A stretch of DNA of 64,000 bases from Catonia carolina. Its lineage: Eukaryota; Arthropoda; Insecta; Hemiptera; Achilidae. The stretch covers positions 87,338,541 through 87,402,540 of the forward strand of contig JAQMRL010000008.1 in the NCBI GenBank assembly GCA_035578175.1, given 5' to 3'. This document shows, piece after piece, positions 43,307 to 54,879 of this stretch; within the stretch, counting starts at the first letter, position 1; every line of letters begins with the position of its first letter. The notes beneath the pieces were generated by a model, which was not told where the DNA came from, ran no database searches, and worked only from the letters and a program-made list of their open reading frames with translations. Made by a program: the position numbers and the translations under genes.

Positions 43307-43496
43307 TATTTATGAAAATCTTCATTAGGGCCGTAAGGGTTATCATTTTTGAAAATTTAAAAAATACAATGTTGCTGTGAATATAAATACGAATATGTTA
43401 TCAAAATTTCATGAAAATACGTTCAGTAGTTTTGGAAATTAGCCTGCACAAGAAAATACGCTTTGTCTTTATAATATTAGTATATATAGCAAAATA
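43307..43496 (+). mobile_element. RTE-type LINE 3' UTR end
   Basis: AAAATTTCATGAAAATACGT, TCAGTAGTTTTGGAAATTAG and ATAATATTAGTATAT form the familiar 3' end of many insect RTE-type elements. No coding sequence is attached, so this is a short 5'-truncated insertion or fragment. Confidence 0.5.
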
Positions 43497-43535
43497 AACC
43501 AGTATTATAAATGTTCTGTCAATTTGAAATCCTAA

Positions 43536-44040
43536 AAATCTGGTGTGAAACACTCACACAACTTTCTCTTGCCAATGAAAATAATGACCAATATAACCAA
43601 ACAATAGTAATAAAACATTATAAACAAAAACCTAATCTCAAAAAACATAACCTTATTTTAATCATGAGTGAAAGACACAAAATTAAAATCGACCTCAGTT
43701 TGGCTTAAAAATACGGAAAATCACTCTTTCACGCTAAACAAATAAATTTCTTTAATTAAATAAATATTTTAAATAAATATTTTTTCTCTGTAGAGAAAAA
43801 TGCTCTAAATAAAAGTTGTAGATCTTTTAATTTTCTATAAATTTGATTATATACACTTTCGTCATAAAATGCATACTAAGGCCGAAATCTTAAAATAAAT
43901 CGATTTTTCACACGTTTTCGTGAGAAAAAACAGAAAAGCGCTAATTACCGCTAAACTAAGTGTTTTACAAAAACATGTTTGAAATAAAAGTTGTAGGACT
44001 TTAAATTCTCTACATTTTTTATTATATATAAATTTTTGTA
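43536..44040 (-). repeat. F1 element, copy 7, truncated
   Basis: Reversed F1 from tail (CTGGTGTGAAACACTCACAC) through the second module and into the first, stopping near 44040. A small AT-rich insertion (near 43738-43795) interrupts the second module. Confidence 0.85.
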
Positions 44041-45171
44041 TATAAATTATTATATAAATTTGAAGTTATTCAAATACATTGATGGTCTTAACATTCCTGA
44101 AATTTAAGAAATAATATAGCAAAAACCTTACTGAAACGGGTTCGTCAGTTTTCGAATTCATAACGTAAATACATAGACATTTATACATAAATAGCAAACT
44201 TGTATTTTTTTTTGTTCAGAAAGAGATGGTAGAACATTATTAATGAAAAATTAAACTAATCTCTACTTTCCGCTATTCAGACAGTGTTATCGCCACTCTA
44301 TATTATGAGCGTGTTAACAAGTAAAGTGTATAACCTTACCTTTGACCATGAAAGACTAGTGAATTTGAATCCGTGCCCAGACCACCGGAGAATTTTAATC
44401 CTCTGGTTTTTAATCACGACCGTAGACATGCATGATTGTTCTAGTGCAGTTAACAAAATTGATTGTAATGAGTGGAACATAATTTTTTTAAATATTCTCT
44501 TTAATTCTTGTGTATTAAATTGTTTTCTCTTGAATTTTATTACTTTGTAAGAGCCGGCATTCTTTTTAACTACTGCCGAAATATTATAAGCAATCAGGTT
44601 AATAAAATATTATAGTCTAGACAAATTCTTTGTTTATGCCTCTGCATGCATATCAGAACATGTGCAACATTTTTTTTTACGTTTACAATTCACTGAATTA
44701 ATGCAATATTGTGTTTTTAATACTGTTTAATATTCTATGCACCTTCTAGTTTCGTGGAATGTTTGTAAAATAATATTTAAACAAACGTGTCAATTTTGTT
44801 TTGCTAAAATTATCTCTACGTTATATAATTTTGTACTGAATGGTTTTTTTCTATTTCTCCTTGTATAAGTTAACTAGATTTAATAAATTTATGAAAATTT
44901 GAAATGTTTACTTGTCTGTAATATATATTTTTTGTATTTTTTAGAACATTGGGTTAAATATAAATGTTCTTTCATATTTATATTCGTTACCGCATGCTGT
45001 ACTGTATCGTAATTATTTGTTTACCTGATTTTTTTAAGTTTTAAAGTAGCTCAGTGCTTTGTTTTTTCACTTACATAATACATTGTAAATCTTAAATAAT
45101 TGTTTGTTTAAGAAATCACGTTGGGTGGTCAATCTCATCAGTGTATTAAGAAGAACCGAAAACAGAATTAA
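44041..45171. other. Unassigned AT-rich sequence
   Basis: The 88-codon plus-strand frame at 44284-44550 (MLSPLYIMSVLTSKVYNL...) has a hydrophobic end but no recognisable family. Its antisense is also partly open. It is probably fortuitous. Confidence 0.4.
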
Positions 45172-46112
45172 AAATCTGGTGTAAAACACTCACGACTTTC
45201 TCTTGCCAATGAAAATAATGATCAACATAATCTAACATTGGTAATAAAACATTAGAAATAAACAAAAAACTAACCTCAAAATACAACCATATTTTAATCA
45301 TGAGTGAATGATGCAAAATGAAGAACCAACCTTTGTTTGGCTTTATACGGAATATCATTTTTTGACACTAAACTAGGCTCTGTAGAGAAAAATGCATGAA
45401 TTGAAAGTTGTAGATCTTTTAATTTCCCATAAATTTGATTCCATGCATTTTTGGCATAAAATGGATACTACGGCCGAAACTTTAAAAAAATCGATTGTTT
45501 ACAGATTTTCATGAAAAGAAAAACAGAAAATCACTCTCTTTAAACTTAGCGTTATACAAAGAAATGTTAGAACTAAAAGTTGTAGGATTTTAAATTCTCC
45601 ACAACTTTATTATAAACATTTTTGCGCTAAAATGCATATTTTAAGGCTGCAATCTTAAAAACCGTTTTTTCTACGAGAGCACAGCCTTCCCAAGAATTTT
45701 AGCAGGCACAGCCCCTACTCTATCTGTAGAGAATAAGAAACGTAGTAAATGAGGCGATTTTTAAAGAAATCGTAGGAGCCGTTTTTGAGAAAATAGCAAA
45801 AAAGTGAAAAATGACACGATTAAACTACTACTTCCGGTTGACCGATTTTGACGAAAATGATCATGCCGAGTTCTCTAGTGGTATATAACTTAAGTTTTAA
45901 GTTTCAAGTTCGTACGATGTTCTGTTTTTGAGATATTCTGTTCACACACGGACACACACGCACACACACAGACCAATCGCTAAAAACACGTTTTTTTGGG
46001 TTCAGGGGGTCTGAAAACGTGTAGATCCGGTGAAAACTCGATTTCGAAAAATCGACATGAAAACAATACTTTCCGTCCTATGTATTCATATAGGCAAGTG
46101 AAAGTAAAAATT
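45172..46112 (-). repeat. F1 element, copy 8, full length
   Basis: The longest F1 here, ~940 bases, with tail (CTGGTGTAAAACACTCACG) at the low end and head (CATATAGGCAAGTGAAAGTA) at the high end. Both internal modules are present and in order. It is the best reference for the family. No open frame longer than ~70 codons. Confidence 0.88.
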
Positions 46113-46262
46113 CAATTTTTAAAGATTTTATCTTTTGGCAAGTATCTCTAATACGAGTATAAGGTAAGATTAACTGTTGAGTAAATATTATTTTAATTAC
46201 GAAGTTGTAAAAATAAATAATTTTTCATGAATCATACTTCTGATTTTGAAAGAACAAAAGTA

Positions 46263-46378
46263 CAGGCTGCCTCCGTCGCCTTAAACGTTAAGCGTTAGTA
46301 TAAATTGCATTACTCACTTTAGAGTGGAAGATAATGGATTCGATTCCTGACAAGGAATCTGAAATCTTTAGGTTCTGA
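46263..46378 (+). mobile_element. tRNA-like SINE head (S5-like)
   Basis: CTGCCTCCGTCGCC resembles the S3 start. ATAATGGATTCGATTCCTGA is a good B box. The space between them is longer than in a tRNA. It lies between two F1 elements. Confidence 0.5.
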
Positions 46379-46522
46379 AAATTACCGTTAAGCCTAAAAA
46401 TGTTAACGTTGTTTTTTATTCATTATTAACCAATTTTTTTGTACCTAATAATTACTACAAATTGCTTGCTTCAATTAACTTTATATCTCATATTTTTTAC
46501 CAAATAATATGCAAATTACCTA

Positions 46523-47322
46523 ATCTTTTTACTTTCTCTTAGCCTTTATGAGTATACGGAAGGAAAATTTTGTTGGCATGTCAATTTTTCGAAATCGAGT
46601 ACTCACGGTAAATACACGCTTTTTAAGGCCCTCTAAACACAAAAATCATGCGATTGGTCATTGTGTGAGCAGAATATCGTAACAATGGAGTAGCGTATAA
46701 AGTTTAAACTTGAAGCATAAATTAGGTACCATAAGAGGAATCCAACATAACCGTTTTAATTAAAATCGGTCAACCGGAAAAAATAGTTTATTAGTGCAAT
46801 TTTTCACTTATTTGAATTTTTTTCAAAAAGTACGATTGCTTTTAAAAACCCTTCATTTATTATATGTTTTATTGTCTAGGGTAAGCAACATATCTGCTGA
46901 AATTCTTGGGGGGCTGTGATCTCGTTGTGAAAAATGGTTTAAGATCGCAACCTTAATGTTATATTTCAAACATTTTTTCCCGCAACGCAACGCTTAGTTT
47001 AGCGTCAATTATTGATATTCTGTATTTCGCTTATCAAAATCGGTAAAAAAATTAGGATTTTTAAGATTGCGGTCTTAGTTTGCATTTTACGACAAAAATA
47101 TGTAAGTTATAATCAAAGTTATTGGAAATAAAAAAAATTCTACTATTTTTTTGAAGAAATTTTTCTACACAGCTTAAAGTTTAGTGTCAATTGGTGATTT
47201 TTCGTATTTTTAAGTCGAACAGACGTTGATTTTTTCGTCATTCACTCATGATTAAATTAGGTTTTATTTTCCATTATATACATTGACAAGAGAAAGTCTT
47301 GTGTTGTACACTAGATTTTTTA
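46523..47322 (+). repeat. F1 element, copy 9, full length but diverged
   Basis: Head ACTTTCTCTTAGCCTTTATG, middle blocks and tail GACAAGAGAAAGTCTTGTGT are all present. Its head faces the head of copy 8 about 410 bases away, so the pair forms a large inverted repeat. Confidence 0.85.
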
Positions 47323-47871
47323 CTTTTTTACATTTGCAACGAGCAGTTGATGCGATTTAAAATAAATTTAAAAAAATTGAGTAAAATTTGTATCATGTAC
47401 TATTTTTGGGATAGTAATTTAATTTAAAAATTCTTTAATTTTTTCCTCATATTTTTTAAGTTGACATGTTTGCCCTCTGGTATTCTGTTATACATCACGC
47501 CATTTAACTATTATTTGCTTTGATTGTAAAATACACAAGTCCTGAAACCTATCATTAAATGAACTATTTTCTTCGAAGTCATGAAATAAAAAAAGTATTA
47601 CAATGCTTGTTGGCAGTTTTTTCTATTATTATTTTTCTGTCATAATTTCGCACTTCAAACATCTTTAAGGTTAACTCCATAAAAATTTATAAAAATAATA
47701 AAGAATGTAAGTAAATGTTTTAGCTTGAAGGAAAATTCAATTAGTATTTTTTTTAATGTAATGAAAGACTGCTTTTTGTTACGTAGAAGTTTTTGGACTG
47801 GATAACCTATTTTTAAGCCATTAGATAGAATCTGTTATGTTAAATTTAAATACATGAGATAGTAGGGGATT
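47323..47871. other. Unassigned AT-rich sequence
   Basis: No recognisable feature. Confidence 0.45.
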
Positions 47872-48022
47872 GTAGTAGTTTAGGTCATCAGCCAAAAGGC
47901 TAGTTTGAACCTCTAGAGGCTTTACTAGGTAAAACGAGGAGTGAGGTGGTTTACAATAGCCTTTATCACTGAGTGGAAAAGTATGCTTATCAGGATGCCA
48001 GGCCCTCTGAAAAACACTTTTT
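47872..48022 (-). mobile_element. S1 retroposon, 5'-truncated
   Basis: Only the 3' ~150 bases of S1 are present, from TAGTAGTTTAGGTCATCAGC to CCAGGCCCTCTGAAAAACAC. This is the expected shape for incomplete reverse transcription. Confidence 0.8.
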
Positions 48023-50075
48023 TTGTGTAGTGTCATTACATTATTTAAATACAATTAGGTTCTTTTCATGTAAAAAGATATTTTGACGCGAATTTTCATG
48101 CAGATTTTCATTTGTGTATTCATTTTCTCTAGTTAATACCGTCTACGATTGCTTACTAATTACATAGCTTGCCGATTTTCAAAATTACAGGTAATTTGGA
48201 AGGTACAGATATATCTTTATTTCTTTATAACAGAAGAACATAGTTAAAAATTGCCTATGAGCATGCGCCAACTGTAGACTGGGAAAGATTTCAGAATATA
48301 ATTTCATTTTATGAAAATTCAGTAACTTTTTCATAAACTGAAAGTAGTACGTTTGTGGTAATGTACTTTATAAAATATAATAATAATAATTAACCTAATT
48401 GCAACAGATGTTTTAAAGGGATTTGGTGTTACACATATTGTGCTATTTTTACAAAAGTGTTTTAAGTTGTTAACGAGTGAATATACGATAGAATGCACCA
48501 GTATTAAGAGGTCATCCACAAGTGACAGTTGTATACTGTAATGATAGGTAACAAGGGTAATTTATTTCATGTTTAAGCACTTTACTAACCATAACGTCTG
48601 ATAGATGTTTACCAAAACAACTAGTGGTGTAATCTCTGTTAGAGAGATATATTGGAAACACGTTTACCACTCTAATTACTGATGTGGGATATCTCATTAA
48701 TTAGATAAACCACCTCTAGATGCTGCATCTGTAACAGCAGGCGTCCAGCCAACGGTGGGTGGAAAGTTAATTGTGAACCGTGGAATAACATTCCTTCTTC
48801 AAGACTGGTTCATTTTTTTTCTTTACTCACTGGTTTTTTTATTGTTTGTAATACTGACATGCACGTACTCGGTTTAGATGAAATCTTATATAATAATTTA
48901 GACGAGTAGTTCAACATTGTTAAATAAATACACGAGAAGTAATATACTTCTTACTGATGATTTTTTTATTTCTTCATGATAGCACTTGACTATTGTATAA
49001 ATTTATCCAAAGTGTTTGATTTTGTCGTCCAGTATGTTACTGTATTTACTCTCTCAGGGACAATCCACAAGTGATTAGCACTTGAAAGCTTGACATATTC
49101 CATAAGATCAACTTCTTGCATAAAAAAATTGCTAACGAATTTTTTTGTTAATAGATACTTATTCAAATTCTTATTTTACAGAAATCCCTTTTTAGCGTAA
49201 TCTTATTTCACAAAAATACCTTTAAAGAGTGTCAGTTTGAAAATAAATTTTTTAAATTAATTTATTAACCCTATTATTATTAACTATTATTATAAACGCG
49301 GGGCGTTTTTTTATTTTTTATGTGTATTTAGTTTTATCAAAGGAAATCTTTAAATGTGCTTTTTGTGCTTGTTATTTTACAAGCAAATAGAATTCAAAAA
49401 TTAAAGACTTAAAAAATTATTTTGACAATGTCAGGATGCGTATATTTTTGTATCCATAATCATATTTGTCCTCAACGGATTAAGGATATTATGATTTTAA
49501 TGACGAAGCATTCTTTAAAGTAGATGAGGCATTTTGAACCCTACCAAAAATTTTCTACTTTGAAAAGTGGTGACATTTCAATTGTTTCGTTAACAGTACA
49601 AGATATTAATCTTGCACATTTAACGAATTGTCTGACTGAAGACTTTAAAGCCTTAATGTCTGTACTTAAACCTTAAATGTTAGCCTTAATGTCTGTACTT
49701 AAACCTTAAATGTTAGCGCCCAGTATAAAAATTTCTGTTTCTTCCTTATCTTCATTAATCTTCTGTACAATTTAGTTTATAATTTCTCGTTGTCTGAATA
49801 ACTTATTTACGTTTTCGGATTTAAATGTTTAAGAATACCGTAGTTCATAGTTTTAATAACTTTTATAAATGACTAAAACAAAACGTAATTTTAATATATG
49901 TTGTCATAGTATTGTCTGCAATATTACTACAATTTGCAACTATGTAATTTAAGTTACAGTAGTTATTTAAAATTACATATACTGTATAAAATAATTATAG
50001 TGGAAGGTATATTTCAATTAAAACCTTAAGGGTAATAAATTTTATGTTATTATGAATGTCTTTCTTATGTGTGTG
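48023..50075. other. Unassigned, AT-rich, one exact tandem duplication
   Basis: A 33-base unit starting AGCCTTAATGTCTGTACTTA is present twice, exactly, at 49649-49681 and 49682-49714. A slightly GC-richer patch at 48700-48790 shows no recognised motif. No other feature. Confidence 0.5.
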
Positions 50076-50079
50076 TTTA

Positions 50080-50216
50080 CCCTTCGCGGACTATTGACGG
50101 ATTTTCTGTCAAAACAGTTTTCTATCTAGGAAACAATTTTTTTTAAACATAAATGTTTTATCCCAACCCATAATTAATTGCGTCTCTGATATGAAACTAT
50201 TTCCGTCCCCGAAGGG
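50080..50216. mobile_element. Tiny piggyBac-like MITE
   Basis: The termini CCCTTCGCGGAC and, as complement, CCCTTCGGGGAC match at 11 of 12 bases. The right flank is TTAA and the left TTTA, a one-base decay. At 137 bases it is much smaller than the other two piggyBac-like families here. Confidence 0.7.
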
Positions 50217-50220
50217 TTAA

Positions 50221-50871
50221 AATCGATCTCTTAAACATACGTTTGAAAACTAATATTTGTAACCTGGTAACCTATTTCTCTTTATGTACATTAATATAAC
50301 TTTGTGTATACTTTGTTTTACCTTCTGAAAGGATTTCCGGGAAGAAAAGCATTCATGTCATATAAGTTGTTTAGAATGAAAATTTAATTTCCTTCTCAAA
50401 TATTAGATTATTATGTTTTGCGTAGGAATTTTAGATATTTCCTGTACCTTAAAGTAAGAAAGTACGTTCATATTTATGATGTAATGAATGAATGGGTTTT
50501 ACTCTGTAGTGTTATCAATTAATGATTTTGTGTTACATTTTAATTCAGTAATACTATTAGAGTGCTTTTATGTGAAATGATAAATGCTTTTAATGCAGAA
50601 AGTTAAATGGAAGACAAAGGATGGAAATGTTTTATTCTTTACAGTTCATGTAATTTGTAATTAGATATTCAAAAATTTTCCGTGTCTTTCACTATCCGTT
50701 TTATTTTTTCTTCCGAATATTTGTTGCATTTTTGACCTTCTTAGAAGTTCTGTAAGTACGTAACATATTATCTGTACGTTTATCGGTTCAATATATTTAT
50801 ATGTTTTTAACGTCCTAGTTAACTAAAATAAATATTTTATAGTCTGGCATTTAAATCACATAGTTGAGAAT
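50221..50871. other. Unassigned AT-rich sequence
   Basis: No recognisable feature. Confidence 0.45.
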
Positions 50872-51022
50872 TAACCATACTATCTCAGGGATGATCGGCC
50901 TGATTCTGTACAAGACTACACCTCATTTACACGTCATACACATCATCCTTATCTCAATAGGTAATGGAGTTATTGTTCTTAAATTGAACAAATTAGAACG
51001 TACATACAGTCAGGATTAAAAA
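50872..51022 (+). mobile_element. S2 SINE, 5'-truncated
   Basis: From GAATTAACCATACTATCTCA through AAGACTACACCTCATTTACA to the 3' end CAGGATTAAAAAAAG. It is the 3' half only. Confidence 0.8.
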
Positions 51023-51130
51023 AAGTATTCTTTCGAACAAATTTATCTTACAGCACAAAGAAAAAAAGCACTTAATTAATTCTAGCCGGTTATTTTTTCC
51101 GGTATCCAGAGCTTTGATTTAATAAAATAC

Positions 51131-51450
51131 CTACCGGGTTGGTCTACAGGTAAAGTCGTCACCGCGAGTCAGCTGTTTGACAGCTGATTTTCGGAGACGA
51201 AGGTTCCTGAATCCTAGTAAATGTAGTTACTTTTACACGGGTTTGAATACTAGACAGCGGATACCGGTGTACTTTGATGGTTGGGGTTCAATTAACCATA
51301 CTCTATCAGAAATGGTCAGCCTGGGTCTGTACAAGACTTCACCTCATTTACACGTCATACACATCATCCTCATCTCATTACCATACATTTGGGGGTTGCT
51401 TATTGTTCTGAATTGAACAGACTGCAACGTACACACATTAGGGATTAAAA
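51131..51450 (+). mobile_element. S2 SINE, full length
   Basis: The tRNA-like head TACCGGGTTGGTCTACAGGT (A-box region), GAGTCAGCTGTTTGACAGCT and GGTTCCTGAATCCTAG (B box, damaged) is followed by the body and the 3' end ACACATTAGGGATTAAAAA. It defines S2 together with the copies at 56487 and 62413. Confidence 0.85.
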
Positions 51451-52527
51451 AAAATTAAGAAAAAATAAGTGTTAACACAACCATTTTAAAATTATGTGAC
51501 TCAAAGTTTTTACTATTAACAATTTAAATGTTACTACTTCCGTTTCTTGTAGTTCAATTTCTGATTATAAAACTTAAATTAATAATATCTGTTAATAACT
51601 CAATCAATTTACTGTGCTAAATTTATTATTAGTACAATCAAGTTAATACTGAATAAGGTTTGTAGTAACGGAAAGAAAGACTGTATGTTATCATGAAAGT
51701 ATTTTTACACTATTATTCAAAAGATACAAGAAAAAATATGTTTCATAGTTAAAAATGAAACGTTTCTCATGAATTTAAATTTAACTTATTGTACTCTATA
51801 TAATTCTTTTTTACTATATTATCCTAAACGTTCAGATAATGCACATAAAACTGGCATTGTTTCAGTGCCAGATTATGTCACTTTCATAAGTATAACTGAA
51901 ATATATTTAACCGGAACAAATGGCCATCTAGTGAATTTACAGCTGTACTCATTTCGCTTCACATGTTGGTTCTTTTGTGACATTTTCATGATAATGTATT
52001 TTAAGTAAGGTAATTTTTTATAATTATTAAATTGGAAACGTTTCAAAGCTTATGCACAATCTGAAAAAAACGCTGGTCTGTTCTGTCCGTTTTAAGGCTT
52101 ATTTACTTTGTTCCCTTGAGACCATTCCATAAAAATGCCTGGTCAGCCATATTTTTTATTTCGTAGAGCAGCATTACCTTCCCGAATCAACATTTGACAT
52201 ATCATTGGCTTACCTATACAAATATTATAAAAACATGTTTGTTTGTACGAGGTCATCTGAGAAACTGTTCAACAGATTTCTAAAATTCTTTCACTGTTGA
52301 AAAGCTCACAGTTTCCGAGTAATGTATACGCTGCGGTAGGGGCGGTTACTAGCCCTCTTCAGTGCCGATTCAGGTCTACTGCTCCTGTCAGAACTATTAT
52401 CGGCTTGCCTTTGTCGGTATGTCGGAAGCTTTCATAGTCGGGAGCACAGTATCTAATCAACGAGGGCGACGGTGACATTTATTTATTTTTGAGTAATTTC
52501 GTTTCATAAATAAAAATAAAAAATATT
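51451..52527. other. Unassigned AT-rich sequence
   Basis: No recognisable feature. The 79-codon frame at 51769-52008 has no domain. Confidence 0.45.
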
Positions 52528-52923
52528 GCCCATAACGGGCAGGTGGAGTGTTAAATTAATTGCACTCAATCTGTTGGTTCCAGGGCTACAAAAAATAGTT
52601 CTGTTTCTTATCATATAGTCAGCCAATTACGACTGAACTATTTAAGAACAGAAGAGGTAGAGGTGTAAAAGACAATAGTCAGAGTTATCTCCTCTGAGAG
52701 TAATGAATTTCACTATACAGTCAGATCCTGTGGTGAATGAAGTGAAGGTCTCATTAGCAGAGTGGAAAGTGAGTACTTTTCGGAGGGCCTGGCATGCTGA
52801 TAAGCATACTCTTTCAACTCAGTGAGGAAGGCAATAGTAAACCACCTCACTCCTCGTTTTTACTTAGTAAAACCTCTTGAGGTTCAAACCAGCCTTTCGG
52901 TTGTTGACCTAAACAACAACAAA
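52528..52923 (+). mobile_element. S1 retroposon, near full length
   Basis: From GCCCATAACGGGCAGGTGGA to GACCTAAACAACAAC. AAATAAAAAT occurs on both flanks and is a likely target duplication. The hairpin reads CAGCC-TTTC-GGTTG, one pair weakened. Confidence 0.88.
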
Positions 52924-53728
52924 TAAAAATAATTGTTTTTTTGAAAAGTAGGTAGTTCAAATTTCAGATGGAAATTAATTAGGATTTTCCGTTATTATTC
53001 CGGGCTAAAAAATGTAACTTTCAGAAACGTTTTTTGTTCTATAGATTGTACGAACTAAAGGAGTGCTATTGTCAAATATTTCAGTTATGTATTCAAGGTA
53101 ACATTAATGAAGAATTATAACAGAAACCTGTTTTGCCTTGTCAAATGATTGAGCACTGTCATATATATTATAAAAAATGCATTTCATTTGTTCAAAATAA
53201 AAACGTTCATGTTCATATAACTGTTGTGCAGTACATATGTCAAGATGTTACTGTTGGATTGTAATACAGATCATCGATCGACTTTGATGAATATTATTTT
53301 TTATGTAGGCGTAACTTTCAATAATTTATAATGCATTCAATAGGTACTACGTAACCTTAAAAAGAATGTTTTGTATTCTACGATGAACTCTTTGACTACT
53401 TATCTTTAGTCAAACCCACACGCAGACAATCTTAAAAAACCTGTCTATCTGTCCTCCACTCATCATTTTCTACCAATTAATTTATTACCGCATCTTATTC
53501 AAATTGTTTCAGTTTGTAAATAACAACCATTCATTAAATTATGTTTTCATTGTAACTGTATTATGATTTGAGATAGTTTAATTTATTTAAACTACGATTA
53601 ATTCAATCAAATTATCTATTATATAATTACATGTGTTATTACAAAACAAATTGAATTCCATATTAATCTAATGACTTGTATAATTTATATAACTACTAAT
53701 ATAAATTCAATTTTTAAACTAACAGTTT
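52924..53728. other. Unassigned AT-rich sequence
   Basis: No recognisable feature. Confidence 0.45.
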
Positions 53729-53797
53729 GCCCATATCAGGCAGACAGAGTGTTAAATTATTTGCACTCGATTTGCTAATCCAGGCCTACAAAAAAAA

Positions 53798-54417
53798 CGG
53801 GTGCCCCAAATGTCGGTTCTCCATGAGATGGGACATTTAAAATTTTGATAAGTTGGTAATGTATTGTAATGTTGGCAGCATCACGTATAACATTCATTAG
53901 TTGTCTGTAACAGTGGCTAGTGTGAGTACGTCTCCGTGTAGTTATTATTTTTTTCAACAAGATGGCGCCCCAACACATTTCGGTATGGAAATCCGTGAGT
54001 TTTTAAAGTCCAAAGTAATGAATGGATTGGTCGTCGTGGTACAATCGAATGGCCTGCGCGCTCGCCAGACTTAACCCCATGTGATTTGTCACTGTAGGGC
54101 ATTGTAAAGGAATTAGTGTATTCTTCCAAGCCACAAAACGTGCACGAATTAATAAGTTCAATTGAAATTGCATTTGACTATGTAAATGACGATAAAATTT
54201 TACTATTGAAAATAAGTGAATCAATTTTAAGTCGCGGTTTAAAGTGTGTACAGAATCATGGTGGACATTTTGAACACCTGCTAGACATTTTCGAGGTAAT
54301 ATATATAAGTACAGTTCTTATAATAAATTTGTTTTTTTTGTCTATAGGTTTTTTATTAGATTAAACTTTCTTCTGATTTCCGTAAATATTGGGGAAACCG
54401 ACATATGGGCCACCCTG
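53798..54417 (+). mobile_element. Tc1/mariner-like transposon, internally deleted
   Basis: The ends are inverted: left CGGGTGCCCCAAATGTCGGT and right, as complement, CAGGGTGGCCCATATGTCGG. TA follows the right end; the left TA has decayed. At 620 bases it lacks the 5' half of the transposase gene. Confidence 0.8.
53947..54283 (+). pseudogene. Tc1/mariner-type DDE transposase remnant
   Basis: The frame begins FFQQDGAPTHF, where QQDGAPxH carries the second catalytic aspartate, then REFL. After a frameshift comes WIGRRGTIEWPARSPDLTPC, then DFxLWGIVKELVYSSKP, where SPDLTPxDF carries the third catalytic residue. The end, CVQNHGGHFEHLL, is also typical. This pattern belongs to an abundant insect Tc1/mariner-superfamily transposase. 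The first catalytic aspartate and DNA-binding domain are absent. Non-functional. Confidence 0.85.
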
Positions 54418-54879
54418 TAGTTCTGTTTATCACATGGTCAGCTAATTATATGAGTAAAGCAAGAAGAGGTAGAGGTGGAAAAGACAATATTCAGAGTAAT
54501 CTCCTCTGAGAGTAATGAATTCCATTATATAGTCAGACCCTGTGGTGAATGAAGTGAAGGTGTCATTTGCAGGTGGAAAGGTAGATGCTTTTCAGAGAGC
54601 CGGGGATGCTGATAAGCATACTTTTCAACTCAGTGATGAGCATACTTTTCAACTCAGTGATGAAGGTAATGGTTAACCATTTCACTCCTCGTTGTACTTA
54701 TTTAAGCCTCTAGAAGTTCAAAGCAGCCTTTCGGCTGATGACCTAAACAACAACACAAATTAACAGTTTTGCCAATTTTAAATACTGATACTTTATCGCT
54801 CTTTCAGTATAACAACAGAAAGAAGTATAGTCAATGTGGGAGGATAATAGGTCTATTCCTACTCAACCGCTCGTCATTC

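Larger units (their letters stand above)
53729..54754 (+). mobile_element. S1 retroposon split by a DNA transposon
   Basis: The head (53729-53797) and body (54420-54754) are one S1 copy; consensus CTACAAAAAATAGTTCTG is broken at the TA. The body has its own short tandem duplication (GCATACTTTTCAACTCAGTG twice) and ends in a clean hairpin and AAC-type tail. Confidence 0.88.

Noticed and set aside
44284..44550. 88-codon frame as a possible small membrane protein
   Set aside because: No homologous family is recognised, no second copy, and AT-rich hydrophobic frames are expected by chance.
48780..48860. Hydrophobic stretch resembling a membrane segment in a possible exon
   Set aside because: It is a T-rich tract read in a favourable frame; no splice sites or conserved flanking residues could be argued.
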